NCBI GenBank assembly: GCA_035549075.1 | Contig: DASZRT010000148.1 | Span: forward strand, 1 to 64,000 | DNA: 64,000 nucleotides | Direction of reading: 5' to 3' | DNA from: DASZFV01 sp035549075 | GTDB taxonomy: Bacteria; Myxococcota_A; Polyangia; Fen-1088 | In this document: in pieces, positions 1 through 9,941 of the stretch | Position numbering within the stretch: the first letter of the stretch is position 1 | Layout: each line of letters begins with the position of its first letter | The notes under the pieces: generated by a model | What the model was told of the DNA's origin: nothing | Database searches by the model: none | The model's input: the letters and a program-made list of their open reading frames with translations, nothing else | Position numbers and translations under genes: made by a program

Positions 1-3000
1 GCACCCAGCGCGGCCACGCGCAGCGACGGCGCGACCCGCAGCGTCTCGACGGCCAGCGCCGCCTCGCGCTCGGCGCCGGCGAAGTCGCCGCCCGACGCGA
101 GGATCTCCGACAGATAGGTCCGCGCGACGCCTTCGAGCCGCGGCTCGCCCTGCTTCGCGAAGGCGCCGATCGCCGCGCGCTCGAGGCGCGCCGCCTCGTC
201 CGGTTGGCCGCGCAGCCCCAGCACGCGGCCGAGGTTGTGCTGCGCCGCCGCGGCGACCTCGTGCAGGCCCATGCGCTCGGCCTCGGCGAGCGCTTGCCGA
301 AGCGCGCCCTCGGCGCGCGCGAAGTCGCCGAGCTCGGCGTACATGTACCCGAGGTTGGCGCGCGTCGAGCAGCCGTTGCGCAGATCGCCCACCTGCTCGA
401 ACGCGACGAGCGCCGCCTCGAGGCCCTTGAGGCAACCGCCGAGGTCGCCCGACGCCGACGAGCGGACCGAGTGCACCTGGTGGATGAGCGCGAGCACCTG
501 CTGGTCGACGTCGGACAGATCGCCGGCGAGATCGGTCACGAGCTTCATGACGTGCTCGGCCGCCGACGTGCGCCCGCCGAAGATGAGGTAGATCGCCGCC
601 CACGCGAGGCACGACAGCTGCGCGCCGCGCGCGCCGGGCTCGGCGGGCGCCGCGCTCACGGTGCGCACGTGCTCCTCGACGACGTCGAGCTTGCCGAGGC
701 GCGCCGCCGCGAGGATCGCCGAGCCGTACGCGCGCAGCCACGCCGCCGAGCCGGGCGCGCGCGCCGTGGCCGCCGCGAGCGCGCGGTCCTCGCCCTCGGC
801 GAACTCGCCACGCCAGATGTGCGCCTCCGATTGAACCAAGTGCAGCGCGCCCGCCTCTTCGCCCGCGGCGCCGCACGCTAGGCCACGCCCCGCGCGATCG
901 ATCGCCGCCGTCAGATCGTTGGCCTTGAGCGCCTGCTCGGCGGCGCGCTGGTACCAGCGCAGCGCGCGCCCCGGCTCTTCGCCGCGGTGAAAGTGTTGGG
1001 CGAGCGCCATGGCGTCGCCGGCGCCCGCGCCCTCGAGCCACTCGCCCGCGAGCCGGTGGCCCAGCACGCGGTCGTCGCGCGTCAGCATCGCGTAGGCGGC
1101 CTCGCGCACGAGCGCGTGCGTGAACGTGTACTCGACGTCGCCCTGTCGCTCGGCGCCCACGGCGCGCGCGACGAGCTCGCGGCTGCCGAGCAGCTCGAGC
1201 CACTCGGCGATCTCCGACGGCGCGAGCGCGCCGCTCAGCAACGACGCGACGCCCTCCCACGAGAAGCGCTCGCCGAACACGCTCGCCGCGCGCAGCACGC
1301 GCTTGGCCTGCGGCCCCTCGGCGTCGAGACGCGCCTGGACCATCCCGATGACCGAGTCGGGCAGCGCCTCGGCGCGGCCCGCCGCCGCCGCGCGGATGAG
1401 CTCTTCCAGGTAGAAGGCGTTGCCGTCGGCGCGCGCGACGATCTGCGCGACGGCGTCGTCGCTCACCCCCGCCCCCAGCGAGTCGCGCACGAGCTTCTCG
1501 CTGGCGCGCTTCGACAGCGGCGACAGGCGCACCGTCTGCATCTCGCGCGCGGCCCACAGGTTGGGGAAGCGCTCCTCGACGTCGGGCCGCGCGAGCGCGA
1601 GCACGACCAGCGGCTGGTCGCGCAGCGTGCGGAGCGCGGCGTCCATGAAGCTCACGGTGCCGAGATCGCCCCAGTGCAAATCCTCGAGCACGATGAGCAC
1701 CGGGTGCACCGCGCACTCGGCCATGAGCCAGTCTTCCCACGAGCGGCGCATGGCATCGCCCATGAGCTGCGGGTTCTGCCGCGCCATCTTGAGCGCCTCG
1801 TTGTGCTCGTCGGGGAACGGCACGTTGGCGATCTCGCCCAGGAACGCGGCGACGCGCGGCACGATCTCGCGCGCGACGTGGCGCGAGACCAGCTCGACGA
1901 TCTTGCGGCGCCGCTCGTCGAGCGGCTCGCTCTCGAGGATGCCGGCGGCGCGGCGCAGACAGCTGCCCAGCATCGCGAACGGTGAGCCCGCGCCCAGCGA
2001 GTCGCCGTTGCCGAACAGCACCTCGGAGCGTTCGGCCTGCTTGCCGACCCACTCGACGAACTCTTGCCGCAAGCGCGACTTGCCGAGGCCAGCCGCGCCC
2101 GTGACGAGCACGGCCGAGGCGACGCCCTCGGCGACGGCGCTCGCGTAGAGGTTCGTGAGCATCGACATCTCGCGGCCGCGGCCGAGGAAGTCCGACGCCT
2201 TGCCGAGGAGGTTGCGCTTGACCTCGAACACGTCGCGCTCGGCGCGCAGAAACGCCGCAGCGCCGTCGCGCCGGATCTCGAAGCGCGCGTCGAGCAGCCC
2301 CACGGCCATGTCGTCGATGCGGATCGCGCCCGGCGGCGTCGCGCGCAGAAGGCGCATGCCGCCGTCGATGACCTCGCCCACGACCGACCACGCCGAGAAG
2401 CGGCCCGGCCCCGTCGCCACGACGAGCGGCACGTCGGGCAGCTCGGCGCGCACGGCCAGCGCGCAGCGCGCGGCGCGCGCCGCCTGATCGTTGGGCTTGC
2501 CCGCGTCGGGCAGCACGATGACGACCGAGCCGTCGGGCAGCGCGTGCAGCCGCGCGCCGTGCACGCGTTGCAGCTCGCCCTCCATCTCGTCGACACGCCC
2601 CACGGTCGTCAGCAGCGGGCGGCTGTCGGTGCGCGTGCCGAGCGGCGGCGTGCCCGCGTACCAGCGCTCCTCGGCCGTGCGCGACGGCCCCGCGATGACG
2701 ACGCAGGCGATACGCTGCTCGGTCGCCGTGAGCGCCGGCTGCACGCGCTTGCGGCGGTCGACGAGCTCGAGCCCCTCGAGCGCCGCCGCGCCCACGCCGT
2801 CGAGCGCCGCGATGACGGCGTCGGCGTCGGCGAGCCGCTTGTTGGGATCCTTGGCCAGCATGCGCGCGACGACCTCGTCGAGCGCCTGGGGAATGCCGGG
2901 CGCGAACTCGCGCACGCGCGGCGCGTCCTGCAGCAGGATCTTCGCGAGCAGCGCCGTCGCCTCTTCCGCCTCGAAGACGGCGCGGCCCGTGAGGCACTGG

Positions 3001-3599
3001 AACATCACGCAGCCCAGCGAGAAGACGTCGGCGCGCGGGCGGATCTCGCGCTCGCCGCGCACGAGCTCGGGCGCCATGTAGCCCGGCGTGCCGATGACCG
3101 AGCCCGTCAATGTGAGGCGGCGGCCGCCGCGCGTGAGGCGCGCGATGCCGAAGTCGAGCACCTTGAGGCGCACGATCGAGCGCCCCGGCAGGAACAGGTT
3201 CTCGGGCTTGATGTCGCGGTGAACGATGCCGCGCTTGTGCGCGTAGGCCAGCGCCTCGGCCGCGCGCCGCGCGAGCGCGACCGTGTCGGCGACGGCGAGC
3301 GGCTGGCGATCGAGGCGCGTCGCGAGATCCTCGCCGTCGAGCCACTCCATGGCGATGAAGTGGTCGGTGCCCTCGACGCCGTGGGCGATGTAGCGGACGA
3401 TCGCCGGGTGCCCGAGGTCGGCGAGGATCGCGGCCTCGAGGTCGAAGCGCTCGGCCTCGCGCAGCTCACGACCCGTGAGGATCTTGACGGCGACCGTCTC
3501 GCCGTCGAGCAGGTCGCGCGCGCGGTACACCGCGCCCATGCCGCCGGAGCCAGCGAGGTGCTGGAGCTCGAAGCGGCCCGCGACCGTTCGTCCCGTCAC
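1..3599 (-). CDS. Ser/Thr protein kinase with cyclase-like, AAA ATPase and TPR regions (partial)
   Basis: Reading frame open from a GTG at 3599 to the left window edge (about 1199 residues seen, C-terminus missing). The N-terminal Hanks kinase domain (about residues 9-270) has the glycine loop GSGGMGAVY, the VAVKIL lysine, HRDIKPEN near residue 126 and DFG followed by GTPGYMAPE. Residues about 290-430 resemble the degenerate class III cyclase-like module found in this family. A P-loop GAAGLGKS near residue 500 opens an AAA/STAND ATPase, followed by helical TPR-like repeats to the edge. The architecture is that of PknK-like myxobacterial regulators: a cytoplasmic kinase whose ATPase/TPR part probably senses partners. 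The GTG start overlaps the stop of the upstream lipoprotein gene as GTGA, so the two are probably translationally coupled. Family call is secure; targets are unknown. Confidence 0.93.
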   Translation of the reverse strand, partial: MTGRTVAGRFELQHLAGSGGMGAVYRARDLLDGETVAVKILTGRELREAERFDLEAAILADLGHPAIVRYIAHGVEGTDHFIAMEWLDGEDLATRLDRQPLAVADTVALARRAAEALAYAHKRGIVHRDIKPENLFLPGRSIVRLKVLDFGIARLTRGGRRLTLTGSVIGTPGYMAPELVRGEREIRPRADVFSLGCVMFQCLTGRAVFEAEEATALLAKILLQDAPRVREFAPGIPQALDEVVARMLAKDPNKRLADADAVIAALDGVGAAALEGLELVDRRKRVQPALTATEQRIACVVIAGPSRTAEERWYAGTPPLGTRTDSRPLLTTVGRVDEMEGELQRVHGARLHALPDGSVVIVLPDAGKPNDQAARAARCALAVRAELPDVPLVVATGPGRFSAWSVVGEVIDGGMRLLRATPPGAIRIDDMAVGLLDARFEIRRDGAAAFLRAERDVFEVKRNLLGKASDFLGRGREMSMLTNLYASAVAEGVASAVLVTGAAGLGKSRLRQEFVEWVGKQAERSEVLFGNGDSLGAGSPFAMLGSCLRRAAGILESEPLDERRRKIVELVSRHVAREIVPRVAAFLGEIANVPFPDEHNEALKMARQNPQLMGDAMRRSWEDWLMAECAVHPVLIVLEDLHWGDLGTVSFMDAALRTLRDQPLVVLALARPDVEERFPNLWAAREMQTVRLSPLSKRASEKLVRDSLGAGVSDDAVAQIVARADGNAFYLEELIRAAAAGRAEALPDSVIGMVQARLDAEGPQAKRVLRAASVFGERFSWEGVASLLSGALAPSEIAEWLELLGSRELVARAVGAERQGDVEYTFTHALVREAAYAMLTRDDRVLGHRLAGEWLEGAGAGDAMALAQHFHRGEEPGRALRWYQRAAEQALKANDLTAAIDRAGRGLACGAAGEEAGALHLVQSEAHIWRGEFAEGEDRALAAATARAPGSAAWLRAYGSAILAAARLGKLDVVEEHVRTVSAAPAEPGARGAQLSCLAWAAIYLIFGGRTSAAEHVMKLVTDLAGDLSDVDQQVLALIHQVHSVRSSASGDLGGCLKGLEAALVAFEQVGDLRNGCSTRANLGYMYAELGDFARAEGALRQALAEAERMGLHEVAAAAQHNLGRVLGLRGQPDEAARLERAAIGAFAKQGEPRLEGVARTYLSEILASGGDFAGAEREAALAVETLRVAPSLRVAALG

Positions 3600-4405
3600 A
3601 TTTCAGATCTCGGCAGAAAGACCGTGACGCTTTCGTGGAAGATCTCGGGTTTCCGCGCTTTGCCCGTCGAGCTGCAGTCGACGAAGCCGCCCGTGAGCCC
3701 CTGGTAGGCGCACGCCTTCGCACACGAACCCACCACCTCCATCGGGCAGTTGTCGAGCGAGTCGCCGCAGACGCGCTCGATCTCCTTCTGGCCGGGCGAC
3801 AGGCACGCGAACTTGGGCGCGCCGTCGGCCCACAGGTTGCCGTAGTAGGTCGCCTCGCGCGCCGGGAAGTCGATCATCTCCTTGAGCGTCGTGCGGAGCG
3901 CCGGGCTCGCGCCGCGCAGCGAGATCGGGCGCTCGACCGCCAGATAGTCGACGCGTGAGAGCACGCACGCCGAGACCCAGCGTTGGCAGCTCGTGTCGCA
4001 CATGCCGCCCTTCTGACCCCACTCGGGCGCGAGGCCGAGGCCGCCCGGGAACGAGTACGTCGTCCCGTCGACCGACATCGTGATCGTCTGGTCGTCGGGC
4101 AGCGCGCACGACACGACGTACTTCAGGAACTGGCGCGCCAAAGGATCCGAGAGCTTCGGCGCGATGAGCGCGTTGGTCGACAGCGCGTTCATCGACAGCG
4201 CGTTCATCGAGAGCGCATTCATCGACAACGCATTCATCGACAACGCGTTCATCGACAGCGCGTTCATCGACAACGCGTTGGTCGTCGTGAGCGCCGCCTG
4301 CTGCGTCTCGATCCCGTCCTCGCCCGCCCCCGTCCCGCCGCACGCCGCCGTCCAGAGCGCCATGAGGCCCACCGCCAGAACCCGGAGATCACCTTTGCGC
4401 GCCAT
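3596..4405 (-). CDS. Secreted NAL-repeat lipoprotein, function unknown
   Basis: 269 aa. The N-terminus is a lipoprotein-type signal (hydrophobic VLAVGLMALW, Cys at residue 22 in TAAC), so export and lipidation are likely. Residues 43-85 hold nine NAL units at an exact 5-residue period (mostly MNALS). The C-terminal 180 residues are Cys-rich (at least ten Cys) and resemble nothing I can name. Proteins with N-A-L pentapeptide tracts occur in Polyangia genomes but I know of no assigned function. It is the first gene of a pair with the downstream kinase (GTGA overlap), suggesting a surface component tied to that signalling protein. A TAAGAT hexamer at 4440-4435 could be the operon -10 element. 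Confidence 0.8.
   Translation of the reverse strand: MARKGDLRVLAVGLMALWTAACGGTGAGEDGIETQQAALTTTNALSMNALSMNALSMNALSMNALSMNALSMNALSTNALIAPKLSDPLARQFLKYVVSCALPDDQTITMSVDGTTYSFPGGLGLAPEWGQKGGMCDTSCQRWVSACVLSRVDYLAVERPISLRGASPALRTTLKEMIDFPAREATYYGNLWADGAPKFACLSPGQKEIERVCGDSLDNCPMEVVGSCAKACAYQGLTGGFVDCSSTGKARKPEIFHESVTVFLPRSEM
4150..4279 (-). repeat. 15-bp tandem repeat encoding NAL pentapeptides
   Basis: Nine tandem 15-bp units coding Asn-Ala-Leu-Ser-Met/Thr inside the lipoprotein gene. Neighbouring units differ mainly at synonymous positions, so the array has partly diverged in DNA while the peptide period is kept, which argues for selection on the peptide. Confidence 0.9.
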
Positions 4406-4484
4406 GATCGGAAGAATCGACCATGGCTGCCCTTATCTTAAGGGTACTTACGAAAAAATTTAGCCTTCTATTATGTGTTCAGAA

Positions 4485-5666
<1,182 letters not shown>

Positions 5667-5710
5667 GGACAGAAATCTGCCGCGCGTGACTCGATACGGC
5701 AAATTAATAA

Positions 5711-5728
5711 TTATCGACATAGTGATAA
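5711..5728. promoter_or_regulatory. Inverted repeat TTATC-N8-GATAA, candidate LysR operator
   Basis: A dyad TTATC / GATAA with an 8-nt spacer in the AT-rich gap between the divergent leuA and lysR-type genes. LysR regulators commonly bind such dyads next to their own gene. No consensus test was possible. Confidence 0.45.
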
Positions 5729-5737
5729 GTTCCTATT

Positions 5738-6643
5738 ATGGCCGTCGCGATGGATCTCTACGCGCTTTCGGTGTTCCAAGCCGTCGTCGCCGAGGGTAGT
5801 TTCTCGCGCGCCGCCGAGAAGCTGTTCCGCACGCAGCCCGCAGTGTCGCTCGCCGTGCAGCGCCTCGAAGCGGATCTCGGCGCGAAGCTGCTCGATCGTT
5901 CGGGCAAGGAGCTGCGCCTCACCGACGAGGGCCGCGCCGTGCTCGATCACGCGCGCCGCTTCGAGAACGTGGGACGCGAGCTCGAGAACGCGCTCGCCGA
6001 GCTGCGCGACAAGTCGGCGGGGCGCCTCAGCGTCGGCGCCAACGAATCATCGATCCTCTACCTGCTGCCGCACCTCGAGCGCTACCGGCGCCAGCACCCG
6101 AAGATCAAGGTGCAGGTGCGGCGCAGCCAATCGAGCAAGATCCCGTCGGAGCTCTTGCACGGCGACCTCGAGCTCGGCGTCGTCAGCTACGACCCCGCCG
6201 ACGATCGCCTCGTCTCGCGCGTGATCTTCACCGACGCGCTCGCCTTCGTCGTGTCGCCGTCGCATCGCCTCGCGCGCCGCAAGCACGTCACGATCGCCGA
6301 GCTCGGCGCCGAGACCTTCATCGCCCACAACGTCGTGTCGCCTTACAGAGAAGCCGTGCTGCGCGAGTTCCGGAGGCACAAGGTGCCGCTCAACATGGAC
6401 GTCGAGCTGCCGACGCTCGAGACGATCCGCCGCTTCGTGCAGAACAACGAGGGCGTCGCGTTCTTGCCGCGCATGTGCGTGCAGCGCGACGTCGAGAGCG
6501 GCGCGCTGCGCGAGCTGGCCGTCAAGGAGCTGCACGTCGAGCGCAAGGTGCGCCTGCTGCACGCGCGCGGCCGCACGCTGTCGCACGCGGCGCGCGCGTT
6601 CCTCGATCTGGTGTTGCTAGACGCGGCGCAAGGACGCGCGTAG
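5738..6643 (+). CDS. LysR-family transcriptional regulator
   Basis: 301 aa. The N-terminal winged helix-turn-helix (residues about 5-65) reads FQAVVAEGSFSRAAEKLFRT followed by QPAVSLAVQRLEADLG, typical of LysR proteins; residues about 95-295 are the periplasmic-binding-protein-like effector domain. Start 5738 (MAVAMDLYALS) or 5750 (MDLYALS); no good Shine-Dalgarno sequence supports either. It is transcribed away from leuA across a short AT-rich gap with a dyad, so control of leuA and autoregulation are reasonable guesses, but the effector is unknown. Confidence 0.93.
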   Translation: MAVAMDLYALSVFQAVVAEGSFSRAAEKLFRTQPAVSLAVQRLEADLGAKLLDRSGKELRLTDEGRAVLDHARRFENVGRELENALAELRDKSAGRLSVGANESSILYLLPHLERYRRQHPKIKVQVRRSQSSKIPSELLHGDLELGVVSYDPADDRLVSRVIFTDALAFVVSPSHRLARRKHVTIAELGAETFIAHNVVSPYREAVLREFRRHKVPLNMDVELPTLETIRRFVQNNEGVAFLPRMCVQRDVESGALRELAVKELHVERKVRLLHARGRTLSHAARAFLDLVLLDAAQGRA

Positions 6644-6652
6644 CTTCGCGGC

Positions 6653-6883
6653 ATGGCCAAGTCACCCTGCCCCCTTTCAAAGACGCAGTTCCTCGAGAAG
6701 GCCGAGCCCGTGAAGATCGTCATCGGCGGCTCGGAGATCATCGCCGACAAGCGCGAGTTCTCGACCGGCTCGTTCGGCTGGTACTACAACGGCAAGACGA
6801 CGATCATGGTCGACGGCAAGCCGCTGTCGATCCAGGTCGGCCTGAACCTCACCGTCGTCGGTTCCAAAGAAGCGGAACGCTAG
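6653..6883 (+). CDS. Small conserved hypothetical protein
   Basis: 76 aa, soluble, without signal or membrane segment. Composition and a clean start 9 bp after the lysR-type stop support a real gene. It looks like a small beta-rich domain (FGWYYNGKTTIMVDG). I recall similar short proteins in other myxobacteria but know no function. A TAGCTT hexamer at 6641-6646, overlapping the upstream stop codon, sits 6 nt before the ATG and there is no Shine-Dalgarno sequence, so it may have its own leaderless transcript. Confidence 0.72.
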   Translation: MAKSPCPLSKTQFLEKAEPVKIVIGGSEIIADKREFSTGSFGWYYNGKTTIMVDGKPLSIQVGLNLTVVGSKEAER

Positions 6884-6987
6884 AGCGCGTGTAGGGCCTG
6901 GTGGTCGCGCCTCTCATGAAAATGGAGGCGCGCCAGGGATTGCCATGGACGCGGGCGTGCCTAACGGTAGAGTTGAGGCATTCACCC

Positions 6988-8001
6988 GTGACCGGCAGGC
7001 ACTCGACGCTCGGTGACGAAGCGACCGCTCCGCGGAAGGCCGAGCGTCTGGCCGCGCGTGCGGCGGCGAAACGCGGCCCCGGTGTGGCGTGGAGCCCGCT
7101 CGAGGCCGCGCAGAAGTACCGCATCCACCTGCGGCGCTTCGCGGGTCCCGCGGCCTACGCCGAGACGCTCGGCCACCTGCGCATCGCGCACATCACCGAT
7201 CAGCACATCGGGCGCGTCACGCCGTTCGAGGTGCAGATGGCGGCCGTGGAGCTCGCCAACGCCGAGCAGCCCGACTTGGTGCTGCTCACGGGCGACTTCG
7301 TCTGTCACAGCCAGCTCTTCCTCGACCAGCTCACCGAGGTCATGCGCGGCTTCAAGGCACCGGTCGTCGGCGTGCTCGGCAACCACGACTACTGGTCGGG
7401 CGCCGACGAGGTGAAGCGCGCCCTCGAGCGCGGTGGCGTCGAAGTCCTCCGCAACCGCCACACGACCGTGACCGTCCACGGCGAGCGCCTGCAGATCGTC
7501 GGCGTCGACGACGCGTACACGGGCCACGCGCGCCGCGACGAAGCCGTGAAAGGGTTGCGCAAAGACCTTCCGTCGGTCGCGCTCTCGCACATCGCCGAAG
7601 AGGCCGACGGGTTGTGGCGCGCGGGCGTGCCGCTCGTGCTGTCGGGCCACACGCACGGCGGGCAGGTCACGGTCGCGCGCCTGCACGAGCTGGCCGTCGG
7701 CATGATCGCGGGTCACAAGTACGTGCACGGCCTCTACGGCTCGCGCGACGCGCGCGACCCGCGCCACGGCCAAGGCGCCGTCTACGTGGGCGCCGGAATC
7801 GGCGCGGCCGTCATGCCGCTGCGGATCGGCGATCGCGGGCGGCGCGAGGTCACGATCTTCGAGCTCGGCTGCCAGCCCGGCGACTTCGTCGAGCATCACG
7901 AAGAGCAAGCCGCCCTGCCCGGCCGCAAGCCGACCCAACGTCAGATGGATCGCCGCGCCGCCGCGGTGGCGCGTAAGCGCTTGGCGCGCGAGCGCCAGTA
8001 G
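6988..8001 (+). CDS. Calcineurin-like metallophosphoesterase
   Basis: 337 aa from the GTG at 6988 (VTGRHSTLGDEA), chosen because a GAGG sits about 10 nt upstream; the frame is open back to a GTG at 6901. Ordered metallophosphoesterase motifs: DQHIG (D-x-H), GDF, GNHDYW, and SGHTHGGQ, giving the usual dinuclear metal site. No signal peptide or membrane segment is evident, unlike the membrane-anchored YaeI/YkuE relatives. The C-terminal 50 residues are charged and basic. Substrate unknown. Confidence 0.9.
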   Translation: MTGRHSTLGDEATAPRKAERLAARAAAKRGPGVAWSPLEAAQKYRIHLRRFAGPAAYAETLGHLRIAHITDQHIGRVTPFEVQMAAVELANAEQPDLVLLTGDFVCHSQLFLDQLTEVMRGFKAPVVGVLGNHDYWSGADEVKRALERGGVEVLRNRHTTVTVHGERLQIVGVDDAYTGHARRDEAVKGLRKDLPSVALSHIAEEADGLWRAGVPLVLSGHTHGGQVTVARLHELAVGMIAGHKYVHGLYGSRDARDPRHGQGAVYVGAGIGAAVMPLRIGDRGRREVTIFELGCQPGDFVEHHEEQAALPGRKPTQRQMDRRAAAVARKRLARERQ

Positions 8002-8146
8002 AACGCGACAGCCCGAGCGTTCGCGACGCACGCAACGATCGCCGTCGCTCATTGCGCGCGCCCTGCGACGGATTGCCTCGGGTGCGGGGCAGTCCGGAAA
8101 TTCGTCAATTTATTTGCTCTTTCTTTCGACTTTTTTCTTTCTGGGC

Positions 8147-8152
8147 TATGGT
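8147..8152 (+). promoter_or_regulatory. Possible -10 element (TATGGT) in a T-rich tract
   Basis: A conspicuously T-rich stretch (about 8100-8140) precedes TATGGT, about 50 bp before the Shine-Dalgarno-bearing start at 8203. No convincing -35 box could be placed. Confidence 0.3.
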
Positions 8153-8202
8153 CCGCGGCAGATTGGTCTCCCCCTCTGACTAACCTCACAAGGAGCATTG
8201 AG

Positions 8203-8817
8203 ATGTTGAAGAAGCTTTTGATCCCGGCCTTCGTGGTCACGCTCTCGGCGGTCGGCTGCAGCAGCAGCAGCAGCTCGAACCCCGACGGCGGTGGCGGCAC
8301 CGGCGGCACGACCGCCTCGGGCGGCACCGGCGGCACGACCGCGACGGGCGGCACCGGCGGCACGACCGCCTCGGGCGGCACCGGCGGCACGACGGCTTCG
8401 GGTGGCACCGGCGGCACGACCGCGACGGGCGGCTCGGGCGGCGCCTCGGGTGGTTCGGGCGGTACGACGGCCACGGGCGGCTCGGGCGGCGCGAGCGGCG
8501 GCGCGGGCGGCACGACCGACGTGACGGCCTCGTGCACGGTCACGACCAACACGCCGACGACGGCGGTCCTCTCGGCCGAGGCGTTCTGCGCGAACGTCGT
8601 CGCGAAGTGCACGGCCACGACGGCCGGCGCCGCGGTTCCGACGGCCTACACGGACGCCGATTGCGTGGCGACGTACACGGCGCTCAACACGGCTCACCAG
8701 CACTGCCAGTCGTACCACCTGTGCTGGGGCGTCGAGGGCAAGAGCAACGCCGGGGGAGCGGATCCCGTTACGCATTGCCCGCATGCGTGGGCGACGGGCG
8801 CCTGCGCGAACCCGTAG
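8203..8817 (+). CDS. Gly/Thr-linker lipoprotein with Cys-rich C-terminal domain
   Basis: 204 aa, ATG preceded by AGGAG at 8191-8195. Lipobox-like AVGC at the end of a short hydrophobic signal (MLKKLLIPAFVVTLS), then about 75 residues of GGTGGTTASGG-type repeats, then a C-terminal domain of about 95 residues with seven Cys. The linker presumably holds the folded domain away from the membrane. The N-terminus closely matches the gene at 9507, suggesting duplication. Followed by a strong terminator, so probably monocistronic. Function unknown. Confidence 0.85.
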   Translation: MLKKLLIPAFVVTLSAVGCSSSSSSNPDGGGGTGGTTASGGTGGTTATGGTGGTTASGGTGGTTASGGTGGTTATGGSGGASGGSGGTTATGGSGGASGGAGGTTDVTASCTVTTNTPTTAVLSAEAFCANVVAKCTATTAGAAVPTAYTDADCVATYTALNTAHQHCQSYHLCWGVEGKSNAGGADPVTHCPHAWATGACANP

Positions 8818-8833
8818 CCGCAGCTGCATCAAG

Positions 8834-8872
8834 AAGGCGCCCCGCGCTCGCGCGCTGGGGCGCCTTTTTTTT
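8834..8872 (+). terminator. Rho-independent terminator
   Basis: GC-rich stem (AAGGCGCCCC paired with GGGGCGCCTT) around a short loop followed by a run of T, directly after the lipoprotein gene. Confidence 0.9.
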
Positions 8873-8899
8873 GTGCGCGCGTCGGTCTACGCTGATCGC

Positions 8900-9409
8900 A
8901 TGCGACGCGCGACCGGTCTCCTGCTCGCGGCCGGGGTGGTGACGATCTTCGCGGCGCAGGCCTGCGAGAACGACGACCTCTACAAGACCAACAAGGTCTT
9001 CGACGTCCCCTACCCCGACGGCGGCGCGGACGCAAAGGTCGGAGACGCTCCAGCAGACGCGGCGGGCGGAACCGGCGGCGCGACGGCGACCGGAGGCACG
9101 GGCGGCGCGATCGCGACCGGCGGTGCAGGCGGCAAAGCCGCAGGCGGATCGGGCGGAACCGGCGCGGGCGGCGCGACCGGCGCTGGCGGCTCGACAGGCA
9201 TGGCGGGATCGGGCGGCAAAGGCGGCGCGACCGGCGCCGGCGGTGCCACGGCAAGCGGCGGCTCGACGGGCGCCGGTGGGTCGACCGCGAGCGGCGGCAC
9301 CGGCGGCTCGGCCGCGGGTGGCGCGGCCGGTGGCTCGACGGGCTCGGGCGGCACAGGCGGCTCGTCCGGTGGTTCGGGCGGAGCGCCCGACGACGCCGGC
9401 GTCGACTGA
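8900..9409 (+). CDS. Gly/Thr-rich putative lipoprotein
   Basis: 169 aa from the ATG at 8900. Signal sequence MRRATGLLLAAGVVTIF with AAQAC as lipobox, about 30 ordinary residues with Asp-rich ending, then about 110 residues of GGTGG/GATGAGG low-complexity sequence and no folded C-terminal domain. TACGCT at 8888-8893 lies 6 nt before the start and no Shine-Dalgarno sequence is seen. Probably an exported surface protein; function unknown. Confidence 0.75.
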   Translation: MRRATGLLLAAGVVTIFAAQACENDDLYKTNKVFDVPYPDGGADAKVGDAPADAAGGTGGATATGGTGGAIATGGAGGKAAGGSGGTGAGGATGAGGSTGMAGSGGKGGATGAGGATASGGSTGAGGSTASGGTGGSAAGGAAGGSTGSGGTGGSSGGSGGAPDDAGVD

Positions 9410-9506
9410 ACCCAGCTGAGTGATCGCGGAAACTTGTGGGGCGGACGCGACCCGTCGTAAACTGCCGGCCACTCGTCGTCCAACTTCCCGTCGGGAGGCG
9501 CCCTTT

Positions 9507-9932
9507 ATGTTCAAGAAGCTCTTGGTTCCCACGCTGGTGCTGTCGATTGCCGGATTCGTCGGAGTCGGTTGCCACGACCACAGCGGCGACGGAAAGAGCG
9601 AGACGGGCGGCTCGACGGGCTCGGGCGGCTCGGGCGGCTCGACGGGCTCGGGCGGCTCGACGGACGGCGGCGCCGACGCGAGTGACGCGGGCGGCGGCAG
9701 CGACGGCGGCGCCGATGCTTCGGGCGGCAGCGGTGGCGCCTCGGGCGGCAGCGACGGCGGCACCGACGCCTCGGGCGGCACCGACGGCGGCACCGACGCC
9801 AAAGGCGACGCGAGCGGCGGCAGCGGTGGCGCCTCGGGCGGCAGCGGTGGCGTGGGCGGTGTTGGCGGCGTCGGTGGTATCGGCGGCGTCGGCGGCGTCG
9901 GCGGATCGCTCCTCGACGCCTCGGTCGGCTGA
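9507..9932 (+). CDS. Gly/Ser/Asp-rich lipoprotein, paralogue of the 8203 gene at its N-terminus
   Basis: 141 aa, ATG at 9507 preceded by GGGAGG. MFKKLLVPTLVLSIAG followed by VGVGC is a lipoprotein signal nearly matching the 8203 gene. The rest is GGSGG, DGGAD and GGVGGVGG repeats ending LLDASVG, with no recognisable domain. Convergent with the kinase gene with only 9 bp between stops. Confidence 0.78.
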   Translation: MFKKLLVPTLVLSIAGFVGVGCHDHSGDGKSETGGSTGSGGSGGSTGSGGSTDGGADASDAGGGSDGGADASGGSGGASGGSDGGTDASGGTDGGTDAKGDASGGSGGASGGSGGVGGVGGVGGIGGVGGVGGSLLDASVG

Positions 9933-9941
9933 ACCTCTCCG

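Noticed and set aside
6901..6987. Longer start for the metallophosphoesterase
   Set aside because: The extra 29 residues look random and the GTG at 6988 has a GAGG at suitable distance; not fully excluded.
8287..8520. Regular short direct repeats resembling a repeat array
   Set aside because: They are in-frame Gly/Thr codon repeats of a lipoprotein linker, with no unique spacers as in CRISPR; the same holds for 12960-13230, 26770-27010, 28200-28400, 33840-34150 and 43300-43660.
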